Shown here one piece after another: positions 38,075 to 38,909 of a DNA stretch of 38,909 nucleotides. The DNA is taken from positions 1-38,909 of the forward strand of contig JAKELU010000004.1 of assembly GCA_022760735.1 (NCBI GenBank), given 5' to 3'. The DNA is from Firmicutes bacterium FC7. Its GTDB lineage: Bacteria > Bacillota > Clostridia > Tissierellales > Tissierellaceae. Made by a program: the position numbers and the translations under genes. Below the pieces are notes generated by a model. It was not told where the DNA came from. It did no database searches and saw nothing but the letters and a program-made list of their open reading frames with translations. Each line of letters opens with the position of its first letter. Within the stretch, counting starts at the first letter, position 1.

Positions 38075-38554
38075 TTAATCCTTATATTGACAAAACTCTT
38101 CTCTCTTAGCACTAACTTCTGCTATTATTGAGTCTACATCTAGAACCATTTCCATCATACCTATTTGATCATCATATACATCTGGATCAACTGATTCCTT
38201 AAATTCTGGTTCTACTGCATGATATACTCTGAGTCCCAACGGAACTCCTGCCAATGGACCTGCGAATGTAGGGTCTCCAGCTGTAACAGTTTCAGCTGCT
38301 AAACCTGCTGATTCAGCCTCTGAACCTCCAATTATTACGATACAGTTCTCTGCACCGTACTTTTCAGCCATTTCCTTAACCCTTCTTTGATTTTCCAAGT
38401 CCATAGCCCCTGCAGCCGTTCAGACAAAACATTCAGTTGCTGAAAAAACGATTTCCGCAGGAGTAGTCTTTATACATTCTTCGATAGCTGGTCCTGGAAT
38501 TCCATCTCTATCTCCGATAATGATTACCTTGCGGTTTTCATTAAATATTGACAT
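38075..38554 (-). CDS. grdA: glycine reductase selenoprotein A GrdA (Sec at TGA 38422-38420)
   Basis: A 159-aa selenoprotein that takes the carboxymethyl group from protein B as a selenoether and delivers it to protein C; it is re-reduced by thioredoxin. Translation from ATG 38554 (AAAGGAG upstream) reads [18 protein letters not shown], then [16 protein letters not shown], with one TGA at codon 45 in the CxxU redox motif of all GrdA proteins. The remainder ([48 protein letters not shown]) matches the family, and its length fits (about 158). Decoding needs SelA/B/C/D from elsewhere. It lies 43 nt after grdE and 36 nt before grdB. Confidence 0.97.
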
Positions 38555-38597
38555 ACCTTATCTCCTTTCTGTATTTTTTTCTATTAAAATTAATTTA

Positions 38598-38909
38598 TTA
38601 GAATCCTTTAGCTGACATCTTATTATAACCAATCTCATTAGTTGCTCCTGTAATTGCTTGAATTTCTACCGTAATAGTTCCATCTTCTGCTAAACTACCG
38701 TCAAATCCTCCAGCTATAATGTCTACATAGTCTAATGTACCTATTACCTTATCCATCTTTGGCAATACAATAACTTCATTTGCATTACCACCAGTTACAA
38801 CTGCATTAGCCGCTGGATCTGCATCAGCTAATGATTGACTTGCACCATCTCTTCCTGCATATTCGTCTGTTATTATAACGGTCTTAACTCCTTTTGCTTC
38901 TATTTTTTT
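38598..38909 (-). CDS. grdE: glycine reductase protein B proprotein subunit GrdE (C-terminal part only)
   Basis: The last 103 codons of an ORF that continues beyond the window edge. Readable segments include VIITDEYAGRDGASQSLADAD, VVTGGNANEVIVLPKMDKV, DYVDIIAGGFDGSLAEDG and the terminal NEIGYNKMSAKGF, matching the C-terminal part of GrdE. In the family the precursor is cleaved at an internal Cys to give a pyruvoyl-type carbonyl that binds the amino group of glycine; that site lies outside this fragment. Position directly before grdA is as in Clostridium sticklandii. Confidence 0.9.
   Translation of the reverse strand, partial: KKIEAKGVKTVIITDEYAGRDGASQSLADADPAANAVVTGGNANEVIVLPKMDKVIGTLDYVDIIAGGFDGSLAEDGTITVEIQAITGATNEIGYNKMSAKGF

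Noticed and set aside
38404-38554. grdA starting at the internal ATG near 38404
   Set aside because: The upstream frame has a good Shine-Dalgarno and encodes the conserved N-terminus through CFVU; only the Sec TGA interrupts it.

Overview
The window looks like a chromosome segment of a low-GC, anaerobic, amino-acid-fermenting Clostridia member (Tissierellales/Peptostreptococcaceae-like). The main reasons are a selenocysteine-containing glycine reductase operon, a T-box leader, sigma-54, a membrane pyrophosphatase, a Firmicutes-type cggR glycolytic operon and an AT-rich composition. No genus can be fixed from sequence reading alone. I see no phage, insertion sequence, CRISPR array or tRNA gene.

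Left part (1-9360), short, mostly independent units on both strands: a HAD nucleotidase (+); an ArsR regulator with a NifX-like metal-cluster protein, preceded by a textbook promoter and an operator palindrome (-); SelO (-) divergent from a cupin (+); a TRIC/UPF0126 channel (-) divergent from a T-box leader and a TIGR00300-type ornithine cyclodeaminase (+); a K+/H+ antiporter (-); and an HD-GYP c-di-GMP phosphodiesterase (-).

Middle (9572-19870), all minus strand, is the Firmicutes ribosome-rescue neighbourhood in expanded form: secG, hppA, an alpha/beta hydrolase, a membrane-anchored MurF-type ligase, ddl, rnr, smpB, a split ThrE-type exporter pair and ssrA (tmRNA). The familiar secG-hydrolase-rnr-smpB-ssrA order is kept, with hppA, murF/ddl and the exporter genes inserted.

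Right part (20027-38909), all minus strand: the complete hexacistronic operon cggR-gap-pgk-tpiA-gpmI-eno with a recognisable CggR operator and promoter; rpoN; a nucleoside (BMP-type) ABC importer bmp-nupO-nupP-nupQ; and grdE(partial)-grdA-grdB-grdC-grdD. grdA and grdB each contain one in-frame TGA that must be read as selenocysteine. Glycolysis, glycine reduction to acetyl phosphate and the PPi-driven ion pump together describe an energy-limited fermenter.

The most unusual points are: (1) nupP appears to start inside the end of nupO and needs a -1 shift at an in-register A-AAA-AAA heptamer to join its main frame; (2) cggR has no ATG/GTG/TTG at its expected N-terminus, but an ATA sits correctly spaced behind a near-perfect Shine-Dalgarno; (3) a T-box with a probable proline (CCU) specifier precedes the ornithine cyclodeaminase; (4) the CggR operator keeps the 20-nt period of the B. 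subtilis site. I did not find a clearly novel multi-gene system; most of the window is conserved chromosomal core.
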